DNA of 64,000 nt from positions 372,001 through 436,000 of the forward strand of contig JAWZYV010013174.1 of assembly GCA_038373885.1 (NCBI GenBank), read 5' to 3'. This document shows positions 46,643 through 57,586 of this stretch, piece by piece; the first letter of the stretch is position 1; each line of letters begins with the position of its first letter. This DNA is from Cheiracanthium punctorium (Eukaryota > Arthropoda > Arachnida > Araneae > Cheiracanthiidae). Position numbers and translations under genes: made by a program. The notes beneath the pieces were generated by a model. The model saw only the letters and a list, made by a program, of their open reading frames with translations, did no database searches and had not been told where the DNA came from.

Positions 46643-48033
46643 TGAAGCAGGGTGTCTACCACAAAAAGTAAGCTTGATTTCTTGACCTTTTCTTGACTTT
46701 TTCTTGACCTTTTCTTGACCATAACAAATACGAAACTAATATCAAAAATACATCGTGCCAAGGATGCAGAATATGTTCTATCAAGTGATCTACGATTGGA
46801 GGAAATTTTAGCCATCTGGGGAGATTTTGCAGAAAAATTATACAACTGGTTTTGATTTTAACAATGAATTAAAAAATTCTTCGAGTTTTTCTTTTCCCTG
46901 CCCATTTTTAAAGCGATTTTTTTTTCAACTTTTTCACTGATCAGCCGTTTGCTTTCAGTTAACTTGGACCAATTGCTATTTTAAAAAAAAAGATTTACCA
47001 TTGATCGCCGTAAAAAAATTTGCAATGTAGCTTGTACAATGCAAATCTTTTTACATCTATGGTAACAAAGAACTTATGGAAGTCTATAATATGTATATCA
47101 TAAAACTTTGAAGTACTGGGGAAATTGAAGTTATTAGCTATGAAACATGGGGATCAGTAATAATTATAATTGGATTCCAAGTTATTGTTTTTAAAAAAGA
47201 AAATGTGGAAAATAATCAAAACACTGAATTTAAAAGGGAATGAAGGGAGAAAAAAAAATTACTCTTAAATCCAACAATTTTAACCTTTTTTTGAGGAGGG
47301 AAAGTGGATAACTGATATACTTTTCTCAAGGTTTGAAGATACATACTTGCCAACTTTTGAAATTCCCAAGGTGTAAAACAACACGCAGTTGACATACTGA
47401 ACTATTGTCAGTTCACTATACAACAATTTAGCAGACATCATTTTTGATGATTTCTGCTAAATAACATTTTAAATGAATTTTATAAATAGCAAACGATTTT
47501 TTCTTATTTAACGAAGTTTTCTTATGAAATAAACACGTGAAAAACTGTTAAGTTTGTCTGTTTGCATAGTTTAAATAGTATAAAATAATAAAATTTGCAT
47601 AACACACTTAATATATATTTCTTTAAAAAAAAAAAAAAAAAAAAAGAAGAAGCTACAGCGAACGGTTTTAATCCTCGCCTCAGGTCGGGAGGGAGAGGAG
47701 TGGACACTCAGCAGATGCCCCCCTCCACACACACACACCATTGATAAGAGGATAAACAAATCAACTTCCTTTCTCCCAGGAAATCACCCGTGAAATCAAA
47801 ATACAAATTAAGGAAGTTAAGAAATGATACATAAAATAATTTCTCTGACTGAACTTAGCTGAAAAAATTAGAAACTAAGAATTTGAATGAAATGGAAAAA
47901 ACGTAGTTCAGTCGCAAATCGTGACCTAGTGCTTCATTTCTTGACCTTTTCTTGACTTTCGTGACCTTTTTCCCATTTCTTGACATTTCCGTGACTTTCG
48001 TGACCTTTGCATGATGGTAGACACTCTGTGAAG
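46643..48033. mobile_element. hAT-like element nested in the MITE, 1381 bp
   Basis: Element 46648-48028. Ends CAGGGTGTCTACCA and, on the reverse strand, CAGAGTGTCTACCA (13 of 14). Flanks TGAAG at 46643-46647 and 48029-48033 give a 5-bp duplication, which some hAT groups make. Subterminal TTCTTGACCTTTTCTTGAC motifs occur near both ends (46677-46720 and 47938-48010), in the same orientation. A 34-residue open stretch near 46740-46850 (AKDAEYVLSSDLRLEE) looks protein-like but has no identified source. The superfamily is tentative. Confidence 0.68.
47625..47645. repeat. Poly-A run
   Basis: 21 consecutive A inside the nested element. A GC-richer CCTCAGGTCGGGAGGGAG segment follows. Confidence 0.9.
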
Positions 48034-48539
48034 TATAAACATTTGATCCTCTCCCCCCCCCCCAAAAAAAAACAACTAAAAACCGCTAAAAATTGTTTAT
48101 GTTGTTATTTATGAATTTGCATAATAATAAATAATTAAACAAATATGCCTTTTTAATAAGATATTTAAAAAATTTCGGATTGTTTCATTTTTTTTTGCTT
48201 TTTCCGACAGATGATGAGACTGATTAACAGTGTGAGACGAGATGGTGGGTATAACACGTGAGTCACGTGGTGTTTTGAGAGCAATTTAAATGCACGTACA
48301 ATAAGAAAGTACAATAAAGAAAGTAGAAATTAAAAAGTAAATTAGGGCACACCATCTAAGTATAATATTTATCCACATTCATTTCTGTAGCTAAAACGCG
48401 GAAATAATTCCTTAGGACATCAGTTGGCGCATAGGACATTGCCGCCATCTCGTAATAGTTGAACTATACTTCCACTTATTTTCGATTTGCAGTAGAGCGA
48501 TTGGTTTGGAATGTAGTTTTTGTTTATTTTATTTCGGAA

Positions 48540-48580
48540 AATACTACTACTACTAATAATAATAATAATAAATAAATAAA
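48540..48580. repeat. TAC/TAA trinucleotide microsatellite
   Basis: ACTACTACTACTAATAATAA-type repeat inside the right half of the mariner-type MITE. Confidence 0.85.
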
Positions 48581-48757
48581 AATAAAATACATTTTGGGGA
48601 CAGGAGTCCAGCAAGGTCACTTATAGAGGGTTTTGTGTTTTCTTCTAGAGGTTTTTAACATTAAGTAGGTAGGGTGAAAAATCGGTGCCTTAAAAATTGG
48701 TCGTTGTTGGAGGGGGTCGCTTAATAGGGAGTGGTCGCTCATAGAATTTTCACTTTA

Positions 48758-50005
48758 TATATATTATAGCAATTTATCGTTGTTTAACTGAATACGAAAT
48801 GTTTGTAATCTTTCATTAATCCTGGAAATTTTTTTACGGTATTTGAAGATAAATTTACAATGTTGAGAAAGCAATTTGAATAGTTTTATGAACGAACACT
48901 ACACGTAGCGGATAATTTAATGTCACTCAAAGTTACACGCCACACTATGCTGAACCAGTTTAACTTTGAGGAGAAATAGAGTAAGTTAGCCTGGTAAAAT
49001 AACAATTTGGCATAATAACCAGCCACAATTCACTGTTTATAATTGTATTTAACAGTCACAATAAAAATTTTCTGGATATAGTCTTACTACTGCAGAAATT
49101 CTAGCAAAAGCCCTCTGAAATTACAAAAGTTCCATAATCCTATAAGTTCTTCTATAAAAAGCCTCAATCGAAGAAAAGAAATAATAACTTTAAACCCTGA
49201 AAAAGAAAATAAAAAGAAAAACCTCGCAATATTAACACTTAAAATTTAACTGTATTTACGCTCAAAAACGAAACTAAAACAAAGGTTTTGTAATTATATT
49301 CGAATAAGAATATATTTCATTTAGTTTTCTAGAACCATCAGTATTCGAAATGTTTGAAGAATTCTCCATTCTTTTATAAGCAAAAAATATTGTTATAAAG
49401 TCGAATAAAAACTTGTCAAAAATGTTTTTGTATAGTTCTGAAATGTTCTCGTGTTTTTATTTCAAGAATATTTATTTATCTTGTGAAAATCAAAGCGGAC
49501 TCCTATAAAATGTAGATTAAAAATTACCCATGCAAAATTATCTAAAAACAGAAATATGTTATAATGATTAAATTTTAAGCTTTAGCATCTTTTTCGGAAT
49601 TCGCAAGTAAAATGAAAAATAAATTAGATTCTCAATATTATGAATGATCAAGGATATTAAAATACTTAAAATATATTTTATGTGCTATGTTTAATTGCCA
49701 CAGGTAAAAAAAATGTTATTTGATTTTTTTAAACTCTCAAGGAAAACTTTTATTATTGTGATCAAGAAGATTTACTATAATTCCTATCTTATGAAAAATA
49801 CAATTCCCAAATTTTAAAATTAAAACACTTTTAATTAGAAATTTAATGTAAATTAAAGAAATCTTCGTAAGTAATATAGAGAGGATAATTCTCATACATA
49901 AATTGTATTTCAACAGGCATTTGAATTATAAAAATCCATTTTCCATTTTATGAAGTTTTGTCTTGTGATGCTAGACTATACATTTTTCTACTTACTATAT
50001 AGAGT
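48758..50005. other. AT-rich non-genic stretch
   Basis: Nothing recognised. Confidence 0.5.
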
Positions 50006-50140
50006 GCCAAAACAGCACATCAAGCTGATACGTCTATTAAGGTTCGTCTGTTAACGAACGTCTATTAACGTTCAGAGTATGTTCAGAAATGTTCTCAGAA
50101 GGTTGATAGACGTTCAGAGAGCATTGTTGTGCTTTTTGGA
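50006..50140. repeat. Palindromic element, copy 3
   Basis: Left GCCAAAACAGCACATCAA and right, on the reverse strand, TCCAAAAAGCACAACAA, form imperfect inverted ends. The interior has repeated GTCTATTAA/GTCTGTTAA, AACGTTCAGAG and GATAGACGTTCAGAGAGC motifs, some in tandem. It is related to the short palindromes at 7291 and 42278. A target duplication is not clear. Confidence 0.6.
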
Positions 50141-51390
50141 ATAGTATAAATTCGACAATGTTTCGTTCTGGATTTCTGCAAAGGGTAGACAAGTTCTTGA
50201 TTTATAAAAATACTCTTTTAAACTAGTTTTCATTAAAATAGTTAATACTAAATGAATGCGTAAACAGTGCTTTTTTTCCTAATTTTCATAAATCAGTTTT
50301 TCATTCCGAACCGGAGTTAAAGTGAATTACTTGAAACAGAGAAAAGTATAATAATAAAAATTTGCGAATGAAAATAACTATACCACATTTTTACCAGGAA
50401 ACAAAATAGTTTCATTAATGAAATTGACATTAATAGTAATAATACGTAAACAAACAAAAGAAGAGATTTGTTTATGGGAAGAATAAAATGTGACCCAAAG
50501 CCCTGAGCCGTTCTAGACAAAAATATTTTATCTCGTCTGGTTTCGATCAGCGTCTGAGTCTGGGCGTAATATTAAACCAGATGGTTTTAAATAAAATGAA
50601 AATAACATAAAATAAAATAAAGTAAAAATAAAATATAAAATACTCAGTCTAAGCTGGGTCTGAATATTTTGTTTTCTATATCATGAGTTTTCTGCAGAGA
50701 AATTTATAAAAGGCCCAAAACGAACTTAATTTTCCATTTTCTCCGAATAGGGAGCGATTTGAATTTTTAAAATTGAGTTCTCAAAAATACGTGATGTCTG
50801 CAGCGTAGTTATATTTAAGTAATTGAAATGAAATGAACTTTTATATTTATTACAATAATCTGTGCTAGGTCAAACAGAATATACAAAAACACTAACATTA
50901 TCATTAAAGAAATTAATTTATTCAGTATATGCCGTTTGACCATTTAATATGAAATCTGTGCTTTTAATTTTGTTTGTTTTACACAAACAGCCTGTAAAGA
51001 ATGCTCGTACAATTATAATACCAAAAATGTGCGGCTATGTTAATCTAATATTCGATATTTTACTCTTATGTATTGCATTCCTGTTTGATTTGTAATAAAA
51101 TATGTTATGCGCTTAAAATGCTATCAGATACTGAAATATAAAATTTAAACGAATGATTGGGAAAGTTTGTAAGACTGGAGTTATTCTAATCACTTTTTAA
51201 ACAATTGAAATAAACTAAGCAATACTTTGGGAAAAACAAAACAGTGATCCCCCCCCCCTCCACGATAAGCTGCTAACAGATCTTAAGCGAAATTCAGTTT
51301 TATGCTTAGCTTATTTAGCTTAGAAAACTTGCAAATTTATATTTTAAAAGAATATTTTGAAAGCATTACTTTTAGTCAAATTTTAAAGCG
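50141..51390. other. AT-rich non-genic stretch
   Basis: Nothing recognised; a C run lies near 51249-51259. Confidence 0.5.
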
Positions 51391-51392
51391 TT

Positions 51393-52420
51393 TGATTATT
51401 TAAAGAGTTTCCCAGTATACATTTTTATCAGGAGTTCACGTATTAAAGTACTTTTCAACAAACGTTTTGCAAAACTTATAATATGTATTTTCTAGTAGAA
51501 AAATCCCCAAAATATTTGATAAAAAATTATATTGCTTACCTTAAGGGGCGTTATTTGTACATTCATCAAGAACCCATTCTGGTGTATTTTCTCAAATCTA
51601 ACCCCAAATAATTTGACAGACGTAAAGAAAAACTGGAGATTTTCCACCTAAAAGAAAATACAGCAATAATTAAACAAGGAAGCATGAACATTTTTGATCA
51701 CATAATATCTTCTTATTTATTTATCATTAGAAAATTCGAAGCATTTAAGTTGCACTAAATGTTTAATATGCAAATAAAGTTTCACCCAAACGAATTTAAA
51801 TCAAATCAAACATAATATTGTCCAAATATTCAGTCCTTTAAAAATAGAGTATTATCACATGCACAGAACCCTTTTTATAACGAGTCATGCAACATTTAAA
51901 AAAATAGGGATTGAGTGAAAGATTATTTAAAGAGTTTCCCATTTTTTTAGAATTTTTAAATAGAACTTTTACGGGATTCTGATTTGTAGCATTTAAGATT
52001 TTAGGACATTTGAATTGTGAAAACAAAATAATACTATACTCCCTCCTAATTATAAATTTGTAATTTACCAATGAAACATCATTTTATTTTGATAACAAGT
52101 TCTTACATATACTAAATTTACTATTAAAAATAATTTTTATAATAGTGATGGGAGTAAATAGTGAGCAGGTGGGAGACAAGATTTTCTTCTGAAAAATGTT
52201 TTAACATTCAAATGCAAATAAATGCCCTTATCCTCATTAACATCCTGATTTGACGTGTATAATTGGCTTAATATTATATGTACAAATCCCATTTTATAAT
52301 ATCCCATTTTAATTTGGAACCCATTTTTATTACTTTTGAAGAGACTGAGAAATTTGCGTTGGACTTTTTGCAACTGAAATTGGAGAGAATTCTAATCTGT
52401 AGCATTTGAGATCATGTGTA
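51393..52420. repeat. Decayed direct repeats, ~400-530 bp spacing
   Basis: A 21-base string starting GATTATTTAAAGAGTTTCCC is identical at 51393 and 51921. TTCTGATTTGTAGCATTTAA near 51976 matches TTCTAATCTGTAGCATTTGA near 52390. The segment TATTATC-ATG-ACA-AACCC-TTTTTATAA near 51850 resembles that near 52270. These are old partial duplications of one sequence; no coding content. Confidence 0.5.
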
Positions 52421-52539
52421 TCAAGGAAAGTGACTCCAAAAGCAAGTAGTCCTTTCTCTTACTGCTTAAATTGTACATCATTGCAATTTAGTTCTACTTA
52501 ATTGCGAAAGGAGATTATGGGGGGGGGGATGTTTAATGT

Positions 52540-52690
52540 GACCAGACTCGGGAAGAACAAAACTGGTCACCCTAGAAAGATGGTCACTTTACGAAGGCGG
52601 TAAAGTGTGGAGTTAAAGTGAAATTGGACAAAAGTCGTCACCATAAACAGTTGGGCTCTTTACGAAGGTGGTCACTCAAAAAAAAAAAAA
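52540..52690. repeat. Mariner-type MITE fragment, copy 2
   Basis: AAGTGAAATTGGACAAAAGT then CGTCACCATAAACAG and CGAAGGTGGTCACTC align over about 70 bp with 18755-18825. A shorter tandem of the AAGATGGTCACTTTACGAAG motif lies just upstream. A 12-base A run closes the segment. Confidence 0.6.
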
Positions 52691-55600
52691 ACCTTGTTTA
52701 AGCAAAATGTTTTTGATTCATCTTTAATTGTGATTTTAGGTATCGAAAATCTGCCATCTCAAAATGGCAAAACACAACGGTAATATAGGAAGTCGGATAT
52801 ACATGATCATTCTAAATAATTTTAAATGAAGTAGAATTATTATGGTGTTCAAAACCCTACTCTTTAATTTAAACATATTACTACAATGACACATGTTTTG
52901 CACGGGCTCTTGATTGTCTTATTAAATATTTTTTTAGCATATAAGAAGAACACTAGAGCTTGAAAGAAGAAAATAAATGACAAAATATTACTATTTAAAT
53001 GCCTTTTCTCTTGAATGCATTTTCATGTAAACTATTACGACTACATTCAGTGAATTTACAGAAAATTTACTAATGCATAATACATACATAAGGCATAATG
53101 AATATAATTCTACACAAAACAAAACATAATTGTAAAGGATATTATCGTCTGCTGTTGATTTTAATTTTTAATTAAAAAATAATTTTTACATCCATAACAA
53201 ATTCATAGGAATCAAATACTTGCAAACAATAACGCAATTTTATTAAGGTAAACCAAAAGTTTTCATTTACATGGTGACGCATTTTTATTATTAATATTTA
53301 TATTTTCGAATTAATGCTTACAAGTACTAAATGCCATATATTTACACTTATTAAGTGAATTAAATATTTAATTTACAGGAATATTTTACCTGAAAACAGA
53401 CGAAAATGATTATCAAGAACAAACGGTTAAAGAAGTATTTCTAATATGCATCGCAAAGTATAAAATTCAAAAGTAAAAGCAAAGCAACGTCGAACATGTA
53501 TAATTTATTCATTTCTCATCAGCAAATGTGCTTCTATACATATTTATACGTATTTTCCATCAAAAGAATATACATTAAAAAGCAAAACTAATCTAAGAAA
53601 ATATCCGAGAAATGAAAAATTATTTTATTCTTGAAAATAATAAAGTTTAAAAATTTGAGACGGAAAACTTAAATTTTCACCTACATCGCTTTAAAATCCC
53701 CCATGACTGAACCAAGCCAAACACGTGTCGCTGGGATCTGTTGACGATGTCTAGGTGGAGAAATAGAATTTCGAATTATAATAATACGCGCATCTTTTAT
53801 GATCTGATATTGTTCAGATGTGAGTTTTTCTTTTTTTATGAAGCAATTTTCTCTGTTCATATTAGTTCCGTGCAATGCGACTGAATGGTACTTTCAATAT
53901 TTGCCATTTCAAAATAAACCGGAATTTATTTTTTGATATCTGCAGTAAGATTAAAGCAAACAGAAAAAATTGCCAGGAAATAATTTGTATACATATATAA
54001 ATTTTTGAGACTAAAGCTGTTGTTCATTTATTTTACAGTTTTAAACTGTATGTTTGTGTGATGTTTGCAGTGATGTTTGCGCCTTGTACAATTATCCAAG
54101 GTGCGAGCAATTTAGGTAGATAACTGCGTTATTGAATAGAAGAAAAGAAACCATACAGAAGAGAGTCGATTTCATATTAAGCAGTAATAATATTAATATA
54201 AGGTAATTACAGCATTTTAGTTGTTTAAAAGCACTCTCAAATTAAGAAAAATAAGTTTTCATCATTAAAAGATATTTTATTTGGAACTTACACAGTAAAA
54301 CATTCAAAATCAAATAAAGCGCAAATAAATATTTTTGATGAAAAACATACATAATTAGAAAGTTGAGTAACATAGTCAATTACATCATTATAATCATTTT
54401 TCAAGTTTCAAATACTATGCACTTCTGCATGAATAGCGGTTTAGAAAATAAAGATTGGATAAGAACGTCTTCAAATACATTTTATACTGTATATCATTTA
54501 CATATTGAACATGCACAGTATTTTTAGCAATTTGGGTTTCGTGAATTTGCTTCATCACTTAAATGTTGGTATGAATAAAACCTACAGTGGTTATTACAAG
54601 TTTTAATATTTCAAATCTTGTATAACCATATTTAAATATGAGCCGTGATTAGGGTTTTAAACTAGAAACTAGGTTGCAAGTTTAATCACCAGCTGACCAT
54701 TAAAGCTGACCCCTCTACTGTTTACACGTACACTAAATCTGAGGATTAAAAATCTTTATCGGCGGCTTTTAGTCTTTTCTTACAAGTGAAACATTTATAT
54801 ACTGCATCGCCTTTCTCATGAGAGTATGATTTGTTAGGGAATACCAAAAAAGAGAATATGAATAGTGGAACGACTTATCAGATAATACGGCGTTACTCTT
54901 AAAAAACGAACAGTCTTCAAATATTTCTTGTTTGCTCAACCTTTTTGCATTACGAAGGGCAAAAATAGTCTACACAACTTTGGAACACTGATTTAACTCC
55001 CTTTAGTTTCTAAAAAGCAATTACGAATTCCTGCTTAATCTTCTGATAAAAATTATTCATACATTATGTCTTAATTAGGTTCTAAATCAATCAAAATACT
55101 TAAACATTTTTGAGGAAAAACTAATTGCGATACAACTGGAGACCAAAAATGAGTTTTATTGAATTAAATTCTTCAGAACGGGAAATTTTATCCAGCAGCG
55201 AACTGCCATTGTTTTCGATAATCGCATGTGCTTAACGCTAAATTATGGGCTAGAATTTGAAAGTGAACTAGAAAGTATCATAAAACATCTTTAACGTGTA
55301 TTTTTAAACTCAGATATTATAAAATGATAATAATGATTTAGCATATTTCTTAGGCCTATCCGAGAGGCAATTTATAGTGAAGTAAAAAATCCACCGTGAT
55401 ATTAAGTTTAAAATAAATGAGTAAGAAATGAGTAAGTCTTAACGAGTCAGTGTCAGTCTTATGGAGGCACTGCGTCAAGAATTTTCGCGTAAAGAACTAT
55501 AGACATTATCCATATTTTGATGCTTATTTTAGAAAATACGAATGTTGTTACTCTTATTTAAGATAACATTAAATAGATAGTTGAAACTATATAAAGCCTG

Positions 55601-56379
55601 ATCTTCAAAAGTAAAATATGGCTATTCGAACTTTTTAATAGAGTGAAATTTATGGAAATAGAAATTAAATTATAGTTGCATATAAATTTGGTAATTCATT
55701 ATTATTTATTAGCGATCTCAAATGATCAAGGCAGTTTGCAAAAGGATGGATACATGTTTCCAAAGAACATTTTAAAATTATCTTTTAACTTTTTGCTGCG
55801 ATAATAAAGCTATGTGCTTTGTTACACATATATATAATGGAAAAGATCGGTAATGGATATAGAATTAAAAATTCAAATATTAATAATCCTATACAAAAAC
55901 TTCTAAATGTGTGATCTATAGAAAAATATATCCGCAAAGTTGTTGTTTATAAAGTACTATCACTTTTAAGTTTTATTGCAAAATATCACATTTACAGTTA
56001 TTTCGTTTTAATTTTACAAGGAAGCAGCGGTAAATATAAAAGAATTCAGTACAAACTCACATTATTTATATGCTTCATTAGAATTCAAAGTATTAGACAT
56101 AGACACTTTTATTTTATTATTATTGATCTAAGAAATTTATTTAAAATTTTATTTAATTGTGTTTGGAAAAGCATGCCATATATGCTCTTTGAAATTATAA
56201 AAAACTTAAAACATGCGATTGCATTTAAACGACAAGAAAAATTACAGGGGGAAAAATGCTTCTTTTAAATATATTACAATTAGGTAAATATATTTCATGC
56301 AATCAACGAAATTCTAATGAAATTCTTTATAGCCAAAAATGTCAGAATTAATTAATATAAGGTCTTCGGGAAACCAATC
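52691..56379. other. AT-rich non-genic stretch
   Basis: About 3.7 kb without a recognised gene, RNA or element. Confidence 0.5.
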
Positions 56380-57130
56380 AGCGGAATTTTCACGCACTTT
56401 TCTCGTAATGATGCGTTTCATTAGTGAACAATTTCTCAAGCAAGTGAGTTTTTAAGATGTTATCCGGCTAAGTGCGAAGACTGCAAACGGAATTATAATT
56501 TTCTGCTTCATAATTATTCTCTTGAATGCGACAATAATTAAGGAAATAAGAACTGTGAAAGGGAAGAAAAAAAAAAGTCTTTTCCTTCCTGAAAACAAAA
56601 TAGCTTCATCCCCTGGAGAAAATAAAAGTAAAAGTAAGACGAAGTAAAAAATAAAATAGTCATTTTTTTTCACCCTTATTTGTGCTTTAGCCTTATAGGA
56701 CGATTCACAATTCCTCCCTAATACAAAAGGGAGGTCTAACAATGGGCAGACGCAACCCAAATACGGACTGTGTGTGTGCGAGGTGAGATGGTGTGCTCCC
56801 GGCTATAGCGTCTAGACTAGGAGCGGGATCGATTAGTCTCCTATGGTAAAATGCTATGTCTAGGAAGAGGCTGGAAAGCAGCAATAAAAATGCTTGATAG
56901 GTGTTTGCGCGCGGTATTAAATGAGGCCCCGTGTTTTTGGTGTTTGTGCATGCTGCCGGGAATTCCGAATGCAAGAGCATATCTCGCTTTAGGAGCGTTA
57001 CGTGACGTTTTGTCCTTCAAGGCTGATCTCCGGGGAGTAGAAAGTGCCCCCCTTTCCTTTTTTTAAAACTAAACGGGAATAGAATTAGAGCTTAAAGAGA
57101 TGGGATTAAGTCTGGAGTCAGCCGTTTGGT
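56380..57130. promoter_or_regulatory. GC-elevated low-repeat island
   Basis: The segment 56700-57080 is GC-richer and complex. It includes TATAGCGTCTAGACTAGG, GGGATCGATTAGTCTCC, AGCAATAAAAATGC (Hox/Cdx-like) and AGGTGTTTGCGCGCGG (T-box/forkhead-like overlap). Open frames of 71-102 codons on both strands have no domain. A distal enhancer is possible. Confidence 0.3.
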
Positions 57131-57462
57131 TGAGAGGGGTAATAAGGCATGTTCAGGTATTCATGTGTAGGTCTTCAATGTAAGAAGAAATGTGACACGC
57201 GACTTAAATTAATTTTATTTCGATAGTTTAAATATTATTGCTGGTAATTTTATGCAAATAATATAATGTGTGCATGTGTATTGAGCACCCGCTTTAATGC
57301 ACGCATACAAATAACATAATTACACAGGTAATATAAATAGAATATATCATACGTATATATTTATAATTTATCTCAGCAAAATAGCTATTTTTCCAAGCCC
57401 CAACACTCATCTCTCATTATTGTTTTACAAAACTTTTACAGACAAGTCGAAAAGTTTTTTTT
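57131..57462. other. AT-rich non-genic stretch
   Basis: Nothing recognised. Confidence 0.5.
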
Positions 57463-57586
57463 ATGACTTAAATTTGTCTGTGTGTATACACTCACTTTTG
57501 AATGACTTAAATTTGTCTGTGTGTATACACTCACTTTTAAATATGCTTAGGATAAATGTTTTAAATATGCTTAGGATAAATGGTAC
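57463..57586. repeat. Two adjacent tandem duplications (39 bp and 24 bp)
   Basis: ATGACTTAAATTTGTCTGTG through ACTCACTTTT is repeated with period 39 (57463 and 57502). AAATATGCTTAGGATAAATG is then repeated with period 24 (57539 and 57563). Near-perfect copies imply recent slippage or repair duplication. Confidence 0.93.

Larger units (their letters stand above)
46569..48757. mobile_element. Mariner-type MITE split by a nested insertion
   Basis: Left end (46571) CAGTGAAACTTCTCGAGAAC and right end on the reverse strand (48755) AAGTGAAAATTCTATGAGCG align, and both continue into ACCAC-CTCC-like sequence. TA flanks both sides (46569-46570 and 48756-48757), the Tc1/mariner target duplication. GGTGGTC-type motifs recur near the ends. 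Removing the nested 1381-bp element and its 5-bp duplication leaves about 0.8 kb. No transposase is present. The ends are imperfect, so this is older than the nested insertion. Confidence 0.62.

Noticed and set aside
46564..46845. 93-codon minus-strand frame
   Set aside because: It spans the left end of the outer MITE and the inner element, crossing an insertion boundary, so it cannot be an old gene.
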